Positions 45,656-54,122 of a stretch of 64,000 bases of DNA are shown in pieces. The translations under genes and the position numbers were made by a program. Below the pieces are notes generated by a model. The model was not told where the DNA came from. It searched no databases and saw only the letters and a program-made list of their open reading frames with translations. The stretch is from contig JAMLJC010000001.1 in assembly GCA_023953845.1 (NCBI GenBank), positions 1,860,001 through 1,924,000 on the forward strand, in the 5' to 3' direction. This DNA is from Rhizobiaceae bacterium (GTDB lineage Bacteria > Pseudomonadota > Alphaproteobacteria > Rhizobiales > Rhizobiaceae). Each line of letters opens with the position of its first letter. Within the stretch, counting starts at the first letter, position 1.

Positions 45656-45865
45656 TCAGAGACCGCCGCCATTCGGCAGGAAGTTCTTGATGACCTTCTC
45701 GCCGTCTGCCTTGGCGAGAACCATCGTGCCGCGTGCGTCGCGGATGAACTTGTTGGAGCGCTTGATCATGCCATGGCGCTTGCCGGCGGCGGCGGAGAGA
45801 ACCTTGCCGGTGCCGGTGATCTTGAACCGCTTCTTGGCGGCCGATTTGGTCTTCATCTTGGGCAT
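45656..45865 (-). CDS. rpmI: 50S ribosomal protein L35
   Basis: A 69-residue protein. [50 protein letters not shown] is a clear L35. AAGGAAAGC lies just before the ATG. It is co-transcribed with rplT. The 175 bases before it contain a terminator for the upstream methyltransferase gene and probably its own promoter. Confidence 0.96.
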   Translation of the reverse strand: MPKMKTKSAAKKRFKITGTGKVLSAAAGKRHGMIKRSNKFIRDARGTMVLAKADGEKVIKNFLPNGGGL

Positions 45866-45939
45866 TTTGCTTTCCTTTGTCTGTGGTCCGGTAAGGACCT
45901 GTTTTTGCTGCTTCGAACCGACCAAAGTCCGAAAAGCAT

Positions 45940-45977
45940 AAAAGACCGCCACGGCATGCCCTGCCGGGCGGCTTTTT
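45940..45977 (-). terminator. Terminator between the methyltransferase gene and rpmI
   Basis: GCCGCCCGGCA and TGCCGTGGCGGTC pair on the minus strand around GGGCA and are followed by TTTTA. AAAA before the stem on the other side means it could work both ways. It separates rpmI-rplT transcription from the upstream genes. Confidence 0.75.
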
Positions 45978-46039
45978 GGGAACGCGGCCCTATACTGCAA
46001 AGCCGGGGCGCGCGCAACACCCGTTGGCGCGGCTTTGCC

Positions 46040-46681
46040 TCAGGGCAGGCGGAACAGCACCGGCAACAGACCGGACAATTGCGCGGCGTCGATGGATTCG
46101 AAGAAAGGGATGGCGACGAGGAAGACGAGTCCGTCCAGGAGCGTGGTCAGAAGCAGCTTCGGCCGGAACGAGCCGGTATCTCCCTCCCGATAGAGCGAAA
46201 GGTCGGGAATGAAACGCGGCACCTGCCGCAAATAGGCCTCATATGGCGCGCCGAGCGCCGTCTTGAGATATTTCTCCTCGCGCAGAATGACGAAATGGAA
46301 CGCCAGCGCGCAGGCCAGGCCGAAGCCGATCATCGCGGCGATCGACCCCATCTGCGCGCCGACGCCGGCGGCGGCCATGGTCGAGAAAACGTAGAGCGGG
46401 TTGCGCGTGATCGAATAAGGGCCGCCAGTCACGATTTCCTGGCCCTTGCGACCGCCGATGTAGAGTGTGCACCAAAGCCTCCCCACAATGCCGAGGACAA
46501 TCAGCACCATGCCGGCCATCTCGATCGTTTCGTGTCCGATTGATTCCGGCGCAAACAGCGATTGACCGAAGAGCAGCGCAGCGAGCAGCCCGAGAACGAT
46601 ACAGGCGAGCACAAGACGGCGCATACTCTGGTAGCGTCCGAGCGAAGCCAAGTCGGGTCCGGCAGTCACTTTGTCTTCCAT
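46040..46681 (-). CDS. Isoprenylcysteine carboxyl methyltransferase-like membrane protein
   Basis: A 213-residue integral membrane protein. Transmembrane segments appear near residues 25-45, 52-75, 105-130 and 170-195. The core VTGGPYSITRNPLYVFSTMAA ... FGLACALAFHFVILREEKYLKTALGAPYEAYLRQVPRFIP is the SAM-binding signature of the ICMT/phospholipid methyltransferase superfamily (P-Y-x-x-x-R-N-P-x-Y and REE-x-x-L). The ATG at 46681 is chosen with AGGGGC upstream; a TTG at 46705 is possible. Substrate unknown. It sits between infC and rpmI, which are usually adjacent, with terminators on both sides. Confidence 0.82.
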   Translation of the reverse strand: MEDKVTAGPDLASLGRYQSMRRLVLACIVLGLLAALLFGQSLFAPESIGHETIEMAGMVLIVLGIVGRLWCTLYIGGRKGQEIVTGGPYSITRNPLYVFSTMAAAGVGAQMGSIAAMIGFGLACALAFHFVILREEKYLKTALGAPYEAYLRQVPRFIPDLSLYREGDTGSFRPKLLLTTLLDGLVFLVAIPFFESIDAAQLSGLLPVLFRLP

Positions 46682-46725
46682 GATTTCGCCCCTGTCCGGC
46701 TTCAACCATCACAACTGCAAGGCAA

Positions 46726-46762
46726 GAAAAAGGCGTCCCATGCGGAAGCAGGAACGCCTTTT
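46726..46762 (-). terminator. Terminator after infC
   Basis: On the minus strand AAAAGGCGTTCC pairs with GGGACGCCTTTTT around an 11-base loop, 18 bases past the infC stop. The U-run follows the stem directly. It ends the infC transcript before the methyltransferase gene. Confidence 0.85.
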
Positions 46763-46780
46763 GGCTTCTGATCTCAGGCC

Positions 46781-47317
46781 TCAGCGCGGCGCCAGCACCA
46801 TCATCATCTGGCGGCCTTCGAGCTTCGGCTCGGCCTCGACCTTGGCGATCGCGGCGGTCTCCTCGCGCACCTTGTTCAAGAGTTGCATGCCGAGTTCCAT
46901 ATGCGCCATCTCGCGACCCCGGAACCGGAGGGTCAGCTTGACCTTGTCGCCCTCCTCGAAGAACCGCCGGACCGCGCGCATCTTCACGTCATAGTCGTGA
47001 TCGTCGATGTTCGGGCGCATCTTGATCTCCTTGATCTCGATGACCTTCTGGTTCTTGCGCGCTTCCGCGGCTTTCTTCTGGTTGGCGTATTTCAGCTTGC
47101 CGAGATCGAGGATCTTGCAGACCGGCGGTTCGGCATTGGGGGAGATTTCGACGAGATCGAGGCCGGCTTCTTCAGCCAGCAGCAGCGCATCGTTGATCGA
47201 AACGTTGCCGCGATTCACTCCTTCTGCATCGATGAGCTGAACCCGGGGAACCCGGATATCCTGGTTTGCGCGCGGACCTTCCTTGACGGGCGCTGCGGCT
47301 TTGAACGGTCTGCGAAT
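46781..47317 (-). CDS. infC: Translation initiation factor IF-3, with a probable ATT start
   Basis: A 178-residue IF-3. It has [43 protein letters not shown] (N-domain), a Lys-rich linker helix and [39 protein letters not shown] (C-domain). The best start is ATT at 47317: GAGGAG lies nine bases upstream, the protein then begins (M)[22 protein letters not shown] as in relatives, and the length fits. In E. coli infC also starts with ATT, which lets IF-3 repress its own translation by rejecting non-standard starts. Upstream in-frame codons lack a ribosome site and add unusual residues. Confidence 0.93.
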   Translation of the reverse strand: MRRPFKAAAPVKEGPRANQDIRVPRVQLIDAEGVNRGNVSINDALLLAEEAGLDLVEISPNAEPPVCKILDLGKLKYANQKKAAEARKNQKVIEIKEIKMRPNIDDHDYDVKMRAVRRFFEEGDKVKLTLRFRGREMAHMELGMQLLNKVREETAAIAKVEAEPKLEGRQMMMVLAPR

Positions 47318-47548
47318 GGTCGTATTCTCCTCGAATTGTTTCGCATGAAGTCGTTGACCGTGCCTATGTCGGAACGATCGGAGGCGAGTCAATAGCACAG
47401 TCGAGCGAAGAAATCACCAGACGCGTTCCCGGCCCGGGACGCGCAAACGCGTGATGACGCCGGCCGACGCAAGCGCTTCCTGACGTCGGGTCTTTTCCCG
47501 CACCCTGCCTTTGTGTCAAAGGTGCCGACCACAAATGGCGAAGACGGC

Positions 47549-48319
47549 ATGACGCAACAACTGACGCAGCATTTCGATCACGACGGAATCCCGATCGCGT
47601 ACCGCCGTCGCGGCGGCAAGGCGCCCGGCGTCATCTGGCTTGGCGGCTACCGTTCGGACATGCTCGGGACAAAGGCGGAGACGCTGGACGCATGGGCTGC
47701 CCGTACCGGGCACGCCTTCCTGCGCCACGACTATTCGGGACACGGCGAATCCGGCGGCGCCTTTCGCGACGGCACCATCTCGAAATGGCTCGCGCAGAGC
47801 CTCGACGCGTTCCGCCGCTTCACCATGGGCAGGCAGATCGTCGTCGGCTCGTCGATGGGCGGCTGGATCGCGCTCCGCATGGCCGAGGAACTGCGCAAGG
47901 CCGGCGAGGACCGTATCGCGGGCCTCATCCTTCTGGCGCCTGCGCCGGACTTCACCGCAGAACTCGTGTCGCCGAAGCTGGCCGAAGCCGAGCGTATTGA
48001 TCTCGAAACAAAAGGCTATTTCGAACGGCCGTCCGAATACTCGCCGGAACCCTATGTCTATACCCGCGCGCTGTTCGAGGACGGCGAGAAGAACCGCGTC
48101 ATGAAAGGTCCGATCGACACGCATTGTCCGGTCCATATCATACAGGGCCTCGCCGATCCCGACGTGCCGCACACCCATGCGTTGAAGCTGGCGAGTTGCC
48201 TCCCGTCGGACGATCTGACGCTGTCGCTGGTGCCGGATGGCGACCATCGCCTTTCCCGTCCGGAGGATCTCGAACTGCTGGTTTCGGCGGTGGACGCCAT
48301 GGTCGGGCGGGCCATCTGA
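47549..48319 (+). CDS. Alpha/beta hydrolase (palmitoyl-thioesterase/ABHD10-like)
   Basis: A 256-residue serine hydrolase. IWLGGYRSDMLGTKAETLDAWAARTGHAFLRHDYSGHGESGG is typical of the ABHD10-like group. VVGSSMGGWIALRMA is the nucleophile elbow (Ser near residue 108). The acid is likely in GLADPDVPHTHALKLA and the His in PDGDHRLSRPEDL near the end. The ATG at 47549 is preferred, though no strong ribosome site is seen. It is followed 2 bases later by the BenE-type carrier gene, suggesting co-transcription. Confidence 0.82.
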   Translation: MTQQLTQHFDHDGIPIAYRRRGGKAPGVIWLGGYRSDMLGTKAETLDAWAARTGHAFLRHDYSGHGESGGAFRDGTISKWLAQSLDAFRRFTMGRQIVVGSSMGGWIALRMAEELRKAGEDRIAGLILLAPAPDFTAELVSPKLAEAERIDLETKGYFERPSEYSPEPYVYTRALFEDGEKNRVMKGPIDTHCPVHIIQGLADPDVPHTHALKLASCLPSDDLTLSLVPDGDHRLSRPEDLELLVSAVDAMVGRAI

Positions 48320-48321
48320 CC

Positions 48322-49464
48322 ATGCGTCTGTCGATCCCCGTTTCGGCCTTCGTCGGAGCGATCGTCGGCTTCGGCGGCACGCTGGCGATCGTGATTGCCG
48401 CCGCCAATGCGGTCGGCGCGACGCAGGTCGAGACGGCGAGCATGGTCACCGCCGTCTGCCTCGCAATGGCGGTGGAAAGCCTCTGGCTCTCCTGGCGCAC
48501 GAAGATGCCGATCATCACGGCATGGTCCACTCCCGGTGTCGCGCTGATCGCGGCTTCTTCCGGATTCACCCTGCCTGAAGCGGTGGGCGCGTTCATCGTG
48601 ACCGCTGTCCTGCTGGTCGCCACCGGCCTTTTCCGGCCGCTGACGCAACTGATCGCGCGGATACCGGCTTCCGTCGCATCGGGCATGCTGGCCGGCATCG
48701 TCGTCACCTTCGCCATCAACGCGACGAAGACCATCCCGGCTGACCCGTGGCTGATCCTGCCGCTGGTCGCCGCCTTTTTCGTGATCCGCCTGTTCAGCCC
48801 GGCGCTGTCGGTGCTGGCCGTGCTGGTCGGCGGCGTGGCGCTGGCCTTGATGACCGGACGCGTGGGCGGCCTGCCGACGCCGGAACTCTCGACTTTGACG
48901 TGGATCTGGCCGAGCTTCACCCTTCAGGCCACGATCGGACTGGCGCTGCCGCTCTATCTCGTCACCATGGCCTCGCAGAACCTGTCCGGTCTCGCCGTGC
49001 TGCGCGCCGCCGGCTATGATCCGCCGCCCGGTCCGCTGATCGGGGTCACCGGCTTCGTCGCGCTGCTGACCGCGCCGTTCGGCGCGCCGACCTCGAACCT
49101 CGCGGCGATCTCCGCCGCCATCTGTACCGGTCCGGACGTGCATCCCGATCTGGCCGAGCGGTGGAAGACCGGGCCTTTCTACGCGCTGGCCTATCTCGTC
49201 TTCGCCGCTTTCGGCGCATCGCTGGTGGCGTTGTTCGCGGCATTGCCGTTCGCGCTCATTTCCCTCGTGGCCGGGCTCGGGCTGCTCGGCGCGCTCGCCA
49301 ATGCGCTCGCCATCTCGATGAAGGACGAGACCGGGCGCATCCCCGCGACCGTGACTTTCGCCGTGACCGCCTCCGGCGTCGTGCTGCTCGGCATAGGGTC
49401 GGCATTCTGGGGCCTCGTCGCCGGTCTTGCCGTGCTGGGATTGGAGCGGATGAAAAGAAGTTAG
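48322..49464 (+). CDS. Benzoate/H+ symporter BenE family transporter
   Basis: A 380-residue hydrophobic protein with about eleven to twelve transmembrane helices. Family motifs include MAVESLWLSWRTKMPIITAWSTPGVALIAASSGFTLPEAVGAFIV, ASVASGMLAGIVVTFAI, PLYLVTMASQNLSGLAVLRAAGYDPPPGP and APFGAPTSNLAAISAAICTGPDVHPDLAERW. Members take up benzoate or related aromatics with protons across the inner membrane. No benzoate catabolic genes are in the window, so the substrate may differ. It directly follows the hydrolase gene. Confidence 0.88.
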   Translation: MRLSIPVSAFVGAIVGFGGTLAIVIAAANAVGATQVETASMVTAVCLAMAVESLWLSWRTKMPIITAWSTPGVALIAASSGFTLPEAVGAFIVTAVLLVATGLFRPLTQLIARIPASVASGMLAGIVVTFAINATKTIPADPWLILPLVAAFFVIRLFSPALSVLAVLVGGVALALMTGRVGGLPTPELSTLTWIWPSFTLQATIGLALPLYLVTMASQNLSGLAVLRAAGYDPPPGPLIGVTGFVALLTAPFGAPTSNLAAISAAICTGPDVHPDLAERWKTGPFYALAYLVFAAFGASLVALFAALPFALISLVAGLGLLGALANALAISMKDETGRIPATVTFAVTASGVVLLGIGSAFWGLVAGLAVLGLERMKRS

Positions 49465-49577
49465 TCTTTTCAGTCAGTTATCCGGTTTTCAACAACACCG
49501 TCTTGAATCGGGATTTTCCCCTTACCATTTCGATTCAAGCAGCCCGTCGGCTGCCTCGAATTGAAGGAACGGGAGAA

Positions 49578-50054
49578 ATGAGCACGACTGCACTGATCCG
49601 TCCGGCCTGGACGCCGGCGACAATCGCGCTGATGGTGATCGGCTTCATGGTGTTCTGGCCGCTGGGCTTCGCCATGCTTGCTTATATCATCTGGGGCGAC
49701 CGGCTTGACGGTTTCAAGCGCGACGTCAACCGCGCAACGGACGGCATCTTCGCCGGCTGCCGCCGCGGCGCCAACAAGGCGCAGCGCTGGGGCAACGGCG
49801 CCCGCACGGGCAACGTCGCCTTCGACGACTGGCGCGAGAAGGAGCTCGAGCGCCTCGACGAGGAGCGCCGCCGTCTCGACGAGACGCTGGCCGAGTTCGA
49901 CGAATATGCCCGCGAACTGCGCCGTGCCAAGGACCAGGAAGAGTTCGACCGCTTCATGGCCGACCGCAACCGTCGGACCGCTCCGGCGACCACGGCGAAG
50001 TCGGGCGCTCCCGCGAAGAAGGGCAAGGGCGGCGGATTGCTCGACGACGTCTGA
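49578..50054 (+). CDS. DUF2852 family small membrane protein
   Basis: A 158-residue protein with CGGGAGAA before the ATG. One membrane segment (TIALMVIGFMVFWPLGFAMLAYIIW, residues ~14-38) is followed by a charged cytoplasmic helix, FDDWREKELERLDEERRRLDETLAEFDEYARELRRAKDQEEFDRFMADR, the hallmark of DUF2852 in Rhizobiales. The end is Ala/Lys/Gly-rich. Function unknown. Two hairpins follow the gene. Confidence 0.88.
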   Translation: MSTTALIRPAWTPATIALMVIGFMVFWPLGFAMLAYIIWGDRLDGFKRDVNRATDGIFAGCRRGANKAQRWGNGARTGNVAFDDWREKELERLDEERRRLDETLAEFDEYARELRRAKDQEEFDRFMADRNRRTAPATTAKSGAPAKKGKGGGLLDDV

Positions 50055-50070
50055 TCGACGCAACCTCTGG

Positions 50071-50097
50071 ATCGGCGCCGTTCGCGGCGCCGATTTC
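50071..50097 (+). terminator. Terminator after the DUF2852 gene
   Basis: ATCGGCGCCG and CGGCGCCGAT pair around a TTCG tetraloop, followed by TTCATT, 16 bases past the stop. A cUUCGg-type loop makes it very stable. Confidence 0.8.
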
Positions 50098-50139
50098 ATT
50101 CGTCCGTAGTACCTCTTCCTTCTTCTGCCTCGATCTAGG

Positions 50140-50163
50140 GGCCCGGTGCCAGCCGGGCCTTTC
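50140..50163 (+). terminator. Second GC-rich hairpin after DUF2852
   Basis: GGCCCGG and CCGGGCC pair around a 6-base loop, then TTTCG. It may be a backup terminator before the metallopeptidase gene; the T-run is short. Confidence 0.5.
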
Positions 50164-50201
50164 GCATTTTGACGGATCGCAGAATCACCTATGTTCCGCC
50201 C

Positions 50202-50960
50202 ATGCCGTTCGGTTTCCTCCGACCCAAGATGCCTCGCATTTCCGCCTCTTCGCTCTTGCGGGAACACGAGGTCGCGGGTCGCCGCTTGCCGCTGCGTATC
50301 GTCGAGAACGATCGCGCCCGCCGTCTGACCCTGCGCATCGACGCTGGCGGGCACGGGCTGCGCATTACCGTGCCGCCCGGCCTTGCCCGCAACGAGGTGG
50401 AACGCTTTCTCAGCCGTCATCAGGGCTGGCTGGAGCAGCGACTCGCCAAGGTGCCGGAGCGTCCGCAGGTCAGGCCCGGCGTCAGGATTCCCCTGCGCGG
50501 CGTGCCGCACCTGATCGTCCACGAGCCTTCCGTTCGCGGCACGGTCCGGGTCGAGGCCGGCGACAATGGCCCGTTGCTCGTCGTCTATGGCGACCGCCGG
50601 CATCTCGGCCGCCGTCTCTCCGATTTCCTGAAGCGCGAGGCGAAAAACGACATCGAGGCGCTGGTCGCCCGGCACACGGCCGCCGTCGGGCGCAAGGCGA
50701 GGGCCATCCGCTTCAAGGACACGTCGAGCCGCTGGGGTTCCTGCACGGCGGATGGCAGCCTGTCCTTTTCCTGGCGCATCATGATGGCGCCGCCCGCCGT
50801 CATCGACTATCTCGTCGCCCACGAGGTCGCGCATCTCAGGGAAATGAATCACGGCCCGAAATTCTGGAAGCTGTGCAAGGAGCTTTGCCCAGACACGGAG
50901 CGCTGCAAGGCCTGGCTGAAGCGCAACGGCAACGCGCTTCAGGCGATCGGCTTCGAGTGA
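50202..50960 (+). CDS. YgjP-like metal-dependent peptidase (M48/DUF45 family)
   Basis: A 252-residue protein. The C-terminal half carries the zinc motif VAHEVAHLREMNHGPKFW (HExxH plus a third ligand His in NHGPKFW, residues ~203-220), preceded by the WGSCTADGSLSFSWRIMMAP segment that defines the YgjP/SprT-related DUF45 group. The N-terminal half is a beta-rich region (LRIDAGGHGLRITVPPGLARNEVERFLSRHQGWL). It is cytoplasmic. Function unproven; some members are linked to UTP or DNA-repair processes. Start at 50202 is tentative; an alternative TTG lies at 50169. Confidence 0.83.
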   Translation: MPFGFLRPKMPRISASSLLREHEVAGRRLPLRIVENDRARRLTLRIDAGGHGLRITVPPGLARNEVERFLSRHQGWLEQRLAKVPERPQVRPGVRIPLRGVPHLIVHEPSVRGTVRVEAGDNGPLLVVYGDRRHLGRRLSDFLKREAKNDIEALVARHTAAVGRKARAIRFKDTSSRWGSCTADGSLSFSWRIMMAPPAVIDYLVAHEVAHLREMNHGPKFWKLCKELCPDTERCKAWLKRNGNALQAIGFE

Positions 50961-51032
50961 GGCCGTGATCGGTGAACCGTGAGCGGTGAACAGATCGTTC
51001 CCGCTTGCGCGCTGCAACCGGGAGATACTATT

Positions 51033-51093
51033 CACTGCTCACTGCTCACTGCTCACTGCTCACTGCTCACTGCTCACTGCTCACTGCTCACTG
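51033..51093 (+). repeat. CACTGCT heptamer tandem array before trpF
   Basis: Eight uninterrupted copies of CACTGCT plus a partial CACTG, ending 8 bases before the trpF ATG. Unit length 7 is not a multiple of three. The preceding GTGAACC/GTGAGCG/GTGAACA run at about 50970-50995 looks like decayed complementary-strand copies. Copy number changes would alter the leader and spacing of trpF. Confidence 0.95.
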
Positions 51094-51101
51094 GCAAGAA
51101 C

Positions 51102-51755
51102 ATGGACATCAAAATCTGCGGCCTGAAGACTGAGGAAGCCGTCGCTGCCGCGCTGGCCGGCGGAGCGACGCATATTGGCTTCATCTTCTTCCCGAAAAGC
51201 CCGCGCAACATCGATCCGGAAACGGCCGGTCGCTTGCGGGAGTTGGCGCGGGGCAGAGCGCTCGCGGTGGCGGTGACCGTCGATGTGGATGACGATTTTC
51301 TCGACACGATCGTCGCGGCGATGCAGCCCGATATGCTCCAGTTTCACGGCAAGGAGACGCCGGAGCGGGTGGCGGAACTGAAGGCGCGCCACGGCCTGCC
51401 GGTGATGAAGGCGTTTTCCGTCAGCACCGCCGCCGATCTTGGAAAGATCGCGCCCTATGCCGGCATCGCCGACCGCTTCCTGTTCGACGCCAAGCCGCCA
51501 CAAGGATCGGAGCTTCCGGGCGGCAATGGCGTATCCTTCGACTGGACGATTCTGCGTGGCCTGCAGGACGATACCGACTACATGCTTTCCGGTGGGCTCA
51601 ATGCGCAAAATGTCGGCGAGGCCGTCCGTCTCGCCAATCCGCCCGGCCTCGACATCTCGTCGGGCGTCGAAAGCGCGCCGGGCGTCAAGGATGTGGCGTT
51701 GATCGAGAGCTTTTTCCGGGCCGTCGCGGCAGCACGAAGGATGCCCGCCGCCTGA
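51102..51755 (+). CDS. trpF: Phosphoribosylanthranilate isomerase
   Basis: A 217-residue TIM-barrel enzyme of tryptophan synthesis. MDIKICGLKTEEAV (catalytic Cys in ICGLK) starts the first strand. GFIFFPKSPRNI, VDVDDDFLDTIV, LQFHGKETPE, DAKPPQGSELPGGNGVSFDW (catalytic Asp) and MLSGGLNAQNVGEAV, DISSGVESAPGVKD complete the barrel. It is on the plus strand, convergent with folC (6 bases between stops), whereas trpB and trpA are on the minus strand. The region upstream is the CACTGCT array, with only GCAAG as a weak ribosome site. Confidence 0.95.
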   Translation: MDIKICGLKTEEAVAAALAGGATHIGFIFFPKSPRNIDPETAGRLRELARGRALAVAVTVDVDDDFLDTIVAAMQPDMLQFHGKETPERVAELKARHGLPVMKAFSVSTAADLGKIAPYAGIADRFLFDAKPPQGSELPGGNGVSFDWTILRGLQDDTDYMLSGGLNAQNVGEAVRLANPPGLDISSGVESAPGVKDVALIESFFRAVAAARRMPAA

Positions 51756-51761
51756 TCCGTT

Positions 51762-53093
51762 TCAGACGGGCGGCGTGCCGTTCTCGGCCAGCACTGCGCC
51801 GACCAGATAGAGCGATCCGCCGATCAGGATGCGGGGCGGCGCCTCGCGCTCGTCCCAGCCGTCGCGCAACAGCATCAGCGCATTGGCGACGGAGCTGACC
51901 GGCTCTGCCGACAGCCCTGCCTCGCCCGCGCGGACGGCGAGCTCGTCGTTCGGGACGCCGGCCTCGCTCGTGGTCACGGGGACGGTGTAGACATGCCGTG
52001 CCATGCCGTGGAAGGCGCGGAAGTAGCCGGTCTGGTCCTTGGTGTTGATCATGCCGGCAATCAGCACCAGCGGACGCGGATTGCGCTCCTCCTGCTCCGT
52101 GAGCGCCTCGGCGACGGCCAGTCCCGCACCGGGATTGTGGCCGCCGTCGATCCAGATCTCGGCCCCGGACGGCGCGAAGCCGGCAAGCTTTCCGATGGTC
52201 AGCCGCTGCATGCGGCCCGGCCAGTAGACATTCTGCATGGCGGCATCGGCGGCCTCCAGCGGAATATCGAAACCCGCCGCGCGCACTCCGGCGATCGCCG
52301 CCGCCGCATTGGCATATTGGTGACGGCCGGGCAGTCTGGGAAGGGCGAGGTCCATGAGACCCGTCTCATCCTGATAGATCAAGCGCCCGTTCTCCTCGTA
52401 GGCGAGGAAATCCTGCCCGTAGACCTGCATCGGGCAATGCAGCCTCTCGGCTGTCTCGACCAGCACCTCGCGCGCTTCGTCGAACTCCTGCGCGCCGATC
52501 ACGACCGGCCGTCCACGCTTCATGATGCCGGCTTTCTCGGCCGCGATCAGTTCCACGCGGTCGCCGAGAAAAGCCTGATGGTCGGGCGAAATCGGCATGA
52601 CGATGGAGACGGCCGGATCGCTGATGACGTTGGTGGCGTCGAACCGGCCGCCGAGCCCGACTTCCAGCACCACCGCGTCGGCGGGATGCTCGGAAAACAG
52701 CACGAAGCCGACCGCCGTCAGGATCTCGAAGACGGTGATCGTCTGCCCAGCATTGGCCGCCGCCACCCGCGCGATGGCCTCCGCGAATACCTCGTCCGAC
52801 ACGAGCTTGCCGCCGCCCTTTGCTCCCAGCCGATAGCGCTCATGCCAATTGACGAGATGCGGTGAGGTGTGGACGTGAACCGTATGGCCGGCCGCTTCCA
52901 GGAGAGCGCGCGAGAAGGCGGCGGCGGAGCCCTTGCCGTTGGTGCCGGCTATGTGGATCACGGGCGGCAGGCGGTCTTGCGGATTGCCGAGTTTTTCGAG
53001 CAGCCGCCGGATACGGTCGAGGGAAAGATCGTAACCCTTCGGGTGCAGCGCCATCAGGCGCTCGATCTCGCGGTCGGCAAGCTGGGTGGTCAT
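51762..53093 (-). CDS. folC: Bifunctional folylpolyglutamate/dihydrofolate synthase
   Basis: A 443-residue Mur-ligase-like enzyme. VIHIAGTNGKGSAAAFSRALLEAAGHTVHVHTSPHLVNWHERYRL holds the P-loop (GTNGKGS). EVGLGGRFDATNVI and VSIVMPISPDHQAFLG are the FolC signatures, and WPGRMQ and WIDGGHNPGAG lie in the C-terminal domain. It adds glutamate to folates. The ATG at 53093 is used; a TTG two codons earlier is possible. It is 63 bases downstream of accD. Confidence 0.94.
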   Translation of the reverse strand: MTTQLADREIERLMALHPKGYDLSLDRIRRLLEKLGNPQDRLPPVIHIAGTNGKGSAAAFSRALLEAAGHTVHVHTSPHLVNWHERYRLGAKGGGKLVSDEVFAEAIARVAAANAGQTITVFEILTAVGFVLFSEHPADAVVLEVGLGGRFDATNVISDPAVSIVMPISPDHQAFLGDRVELIAAEKAGIMKRGRPVVIGAQEFDEAREVLVETAERLHCPMQVYGQDFLAYEENGRLIYQDETGLMDLALPRLPGRHQYANAAAAIAGVRAAGFDIPLEAADAAMQNVYWPGRMQRLTIGKLAGFAPSGAEIWIDGGHNPGAGLAVAEALTEQEERNPRPLVLIAGMINTKDQTGYFRAFHGMARHVYTVPVTTSEAGVPNDELAVRAGEAGLSAEPVSSVANALMLLRDGWDEREAPPRILIGGSLYLVGAVLAENGTPPV

Positions 53094-53156
53094 GGGCAAG
53101 ACTTACGGTGTCAGCCGGGAGCGGACAATCGCCTTTCGCGGCGTGGAATGACGGCT

Positions 53157-54080
53157 TCAGGCGGACGGACGCGCCTCTGCGGCGGAAATCGCCGGCGGCA
53201 GGATTTCCGGCTCGATCGGCTGGGCCTCGCCGGGTGACTTCATCAGGATCTTGAGCAGCCGCGCGACCGTCTTGCGCATGTCGAGGCGTGACACGACCAT
53301 GTCGACCATGCCGTGCTCCATCAGATACTCCGCGCGCTGAAAACCTTCCGGCAGTTTCTCGCGGATCGTCTGCTCGATCACGCGGGGCCCCGCGAAGCCG
53401 ATCAGCGCGCCGGGCTCCGCGATATGCACGTCGCCGAGCATGGCGTAGGACGCGGTCACGCCGCCGGTGGTCGGGTTGGTCAGCACGACGATGTAGGGCA
53501 GGCCCGCTTCCTTGAGCCGGTCGACGCCGACGGTGGTGCGCGGCAGCTGCATCAGCGACAGGATGCCTTCCTGCATGCGTGCGCCGCCGGACGCGGCGAA
53601 CAGCACCATGGGGCGCTTCTTCTCAAGCGCCGTCTCGAACGCCTTGATGATGGCCTCGCCGGCGGCCATGCCGAGCGAGCCGCCCATGAAGGAGAAGTCC
53701 TGCACCGTGGCGACGATCGGCAGCCCCTCGATCGTGCCGAGCCCGGAAAGGATCGCGTCTTCGAGCCCGGTCTTGGCCTTGGCGTCCCTGAGCCGGTCCG
53801 TATAGCGTTTCTCGTCGCGAAACTTCAGCGGATCGACCGCCGCCTTCGGGCTGTCGATCTGCTCGTATCTGCCCTCGTCGAAGAAATATTTCAGCCGCTC
53901 CTTGGCCGAGATCTTCATGTGGTGGCCGGAGGAAGGGATGACGAACTGGTTGCTCTCCAGATCCTTGTGGAACACCATCTCGCCGGTTTCCGGATCCTTG
54001 ATCCAGAGGTTTTCCGGCATTTCGCGCCGGCCCAGCATGGAGTTGATCTTGGGGCGGACGTAGTTGGTGATCCAGTTCAT
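53157..54080 (-). CDS. accD: Acetyl-CoA carboxylase carboxyltransferase subunit beta, zinc cysteines absent
   Basis: A 307-residue subunit. [26 protein letters not shown] starts as in other Rhizobiales. The usual four-cysteine zinc ribbon region here reads [29 protein letters not shown], with none of the four cysteines kept. The crotonase-like core is complete: [80 protein letters not shown]. With AccA it transfers the carboxyl group to acetyl-CoA. It lies between trpA and folC, a conserved order. Confidence 0.95.
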   Translation of the reverse strand: MNWITNYVRPKINSMLGRREMPENLWIKDPETGEMVFHKDLESNQFVIPSSGHHMKISAKERLKYFFDEGRYEQIDSPKAAVDPLKFRDEKRYTDRLRDAKAKTGLEDAILSGLGTIEGLPIVATVQDFSFMGGSLGMAAGEAIIKAFETALEKKRPMVLFAASGGARMQEGILSLMQLPRTTVGVDRLKEAGLPYIVVLTNPTTGGVTASYAMLGDVHIAEPGALIGFAGPRVIEQTIREKLPEGFQRAEYLMEHGMVDMVVSRLDMRKTVARLLKILMKSPGEAQPIEPEILPPAISAAEARPSA

Positions 54081-54122
54081 CGCTGTCCTCTGGCTTCTGG
54101 ACGGACGGTGAGAATGCGCCGG

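Noticed and set aside
51033..51093. CRISPR array
   Set aside because: Units are 7 bases with no spacers; it is a simple tandem repeat.
50979..51101. N-terminal extension of TrpF through the heptamer array
   Set aside because: It would add CSLLTAH-type repeats before the normal first residues MDIKICGLK. TrpF proteins start at this ATG.
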